The position numbers and the translations under genes are program-made. A stretch of 6,136 nucleotides of DNA, taken from the NCBI GenBank assembly GCA_016197345.1, contig JACPVY010000102.1:1-6136 (forward strand), in the 5' to 3' direction. The notes under the pieces are model-generated. The model had not been told where the DNA came from and ran no database searches. It worked only from the letters and a program-made list of their open reading frames with translations. Origin of the DNA: Burkholderiales bacterium (GTDB taxonomy: Bacteria > Pseudomonadota > Gammaproteobacteria > Burkholderiales > Burkholderiaceae_D). Shown here in pieces: positions 5,545 through 6,136 of the stretch; the first letter of the stretch is position 1; each line of letters opens with the position of its first letter.

Positions 5545-6136
5545 TCATTTGGTTTCGCGCATCGCTAAAATTTCATTACCAACCAAGGCAAACAAAACCA
5601 ACCCGCCGCCATATAGCGTTGCGCTTTGCGGCACCTCCCCCGCGCCCAACCACGCCCATAGCGGCCCGAGTAAAACTTCCAGCAAGGCGAGCAGCGATAA
5701 TTCTGGCGCAGATAAGTGCTTAGATGCCTCGAGCATCAACATGCACGGCAAGCCCAATTGGAACACGCCTAGGATCGCGAGGATCACGACATCATGTAAC
5801 GACGCTTGAAATGGCCAAGCGAAAGGTAATGTGAGCGCGCACGATAACACGCCACCAATCAATAGCGCCGGAATCAAATCAACTTGCGCCCCCGCTTTTT
5901 TCAGGGTGATGAAATTGATGCTAGATGCGACAGGTACGCCGAGCGCAATCAACATCCCCCACATTTGCGTGCTACTGGAATGACTGAGCCCGCTAGCAAA
6001 CATCACCAGCATCCCCACTAGCGCCAACAAAATCGCCAGCGCCGTACGTAAATTGATGATTTGCTTCAGAAAAAAGAAAGAAAGCAGCGCCGTCAGCAGG
6101 GGCGCAATACTCATTACTACTAGCGTATTAGCGACA
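5545..6136 (-). CDS. EamA/DMT-family membrane transporter, N-terminus outside window
   Basis: About 196 C-terminal residues of an inner-membrane transporter of the drug/metabolite superfamily (about 10 helices and 290-300 residues when complete). The frame is open at the right edge (VANTLVV precedes the internal Met at 6114), so roughly the first 90-100 residues are missing. Visible: the end of the first EamA repeat (SIAPLLTALLSFFFL, then the AILLALVGMLVMFASG helix), a short linker SHSSST, then the second repeat with alternating hydrophobic helices and the typical LALLEVLLGPLWAWLGAGEVP pattern split over two helices, followed by GGGLVLFALVGNEIL. The proline after the PLW motif and the final glycine-rich helix are usual for the family. 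The substrate cannot be inferred. It converges on the aminotransferase remnant and shares its terminator. Confidence 0.92.
   Translation of the reverse strand, partial: VANTLVVMSIAPLLTALLSFFFLKQIINLRTALAILLALVGMLVMFASGLSHSSSTQMWGMLIALGVPVASSINFITLKKAGAQVDLIPALLIGGVLSCALTLPFAWPFQASLHDVVILAILGVFQLGLPCMLMLEASKHLSAPELSLLALLEVLLGPLWAWLGAGEVPQSATLYGGGLVLFALVGNEILAMRETK

Noticed and set aside
1..6136. CRISPR array, tRNA, rRNA, toxin-antitoxin or defence genes
   Set aside because: No regularly spaced long repeats, no tRNA-like cloverleaf with GGTTCGA, and no recognisable proteins of these kinds in any frame.

Overview
The window looks like chromosomal DNA from a Gram-negative proteobacterium. Base composition is close to even, and the Lgt, DusA and class-III aminotransferase sequences resemble betaproteobacterial ones. 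My best guess is Burkholderiales, perhaps an Oxalobacteraceae relative, but that comes from remembered family resemblance and not from a search.

Left part (1-2229), ordinary and intact apart from the window edge: the C-terminal end of a LysR-type regulator, then lgt (prolipoprotein diacylglyceryl transferase) on the plus strand. dusA (tRNA-dihydrouridine synthase A) converges on lgt with only 10 bases between the stop codons, and a small hairpin overlaps both gene ends. A 440-base non-coding stretch (2230-2669) follows. It holds the divergent control regions of dusA and the next gene, including an 11-base-periodic A-rich repeat just before the next start codon.

Middle part (2670-5457), damaged: a periplasmic solute-binding protein of the peptide/nickel ABC transporter type has a good start, Shine-Dalgarno and signal peptide. 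It loses its family resemblance at about residue 404 (near base 3882) and ends in a 39-residue tail I do not recognise. No permease or ATPase genes follow. About 400 bases of AT-richer sequence without a recognisable gene come next, carrying a 9-base inverted repeat around paired direct repeats. Then comes an omega-amino acid:pyruvate aminotransferase gene that has lost about 160 internal bases. The loss shifts the frame and removes the segment that should carry the PLP-binding lysine. Apart from these two junctions both genes read cleanly, so the breaks are either very recent or artefacts of assembly.

Right part (5458-6136): a strong bidirectional terminator separates the aminotransferase remnant from a convergent EamA/DMT-family membrane transporter, whose N-terminus lies beyond the window.

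I found no CRISPR array, tRNA, rRNA, transposase, toxin-antitoxin pair or defence gene, and no convincing new system. The most useful observations are the two gene breaks, the repeat cluster before the aminotransferase, and the unusually frequent CTAG tetranucleotide, often in a CTAGCG context.
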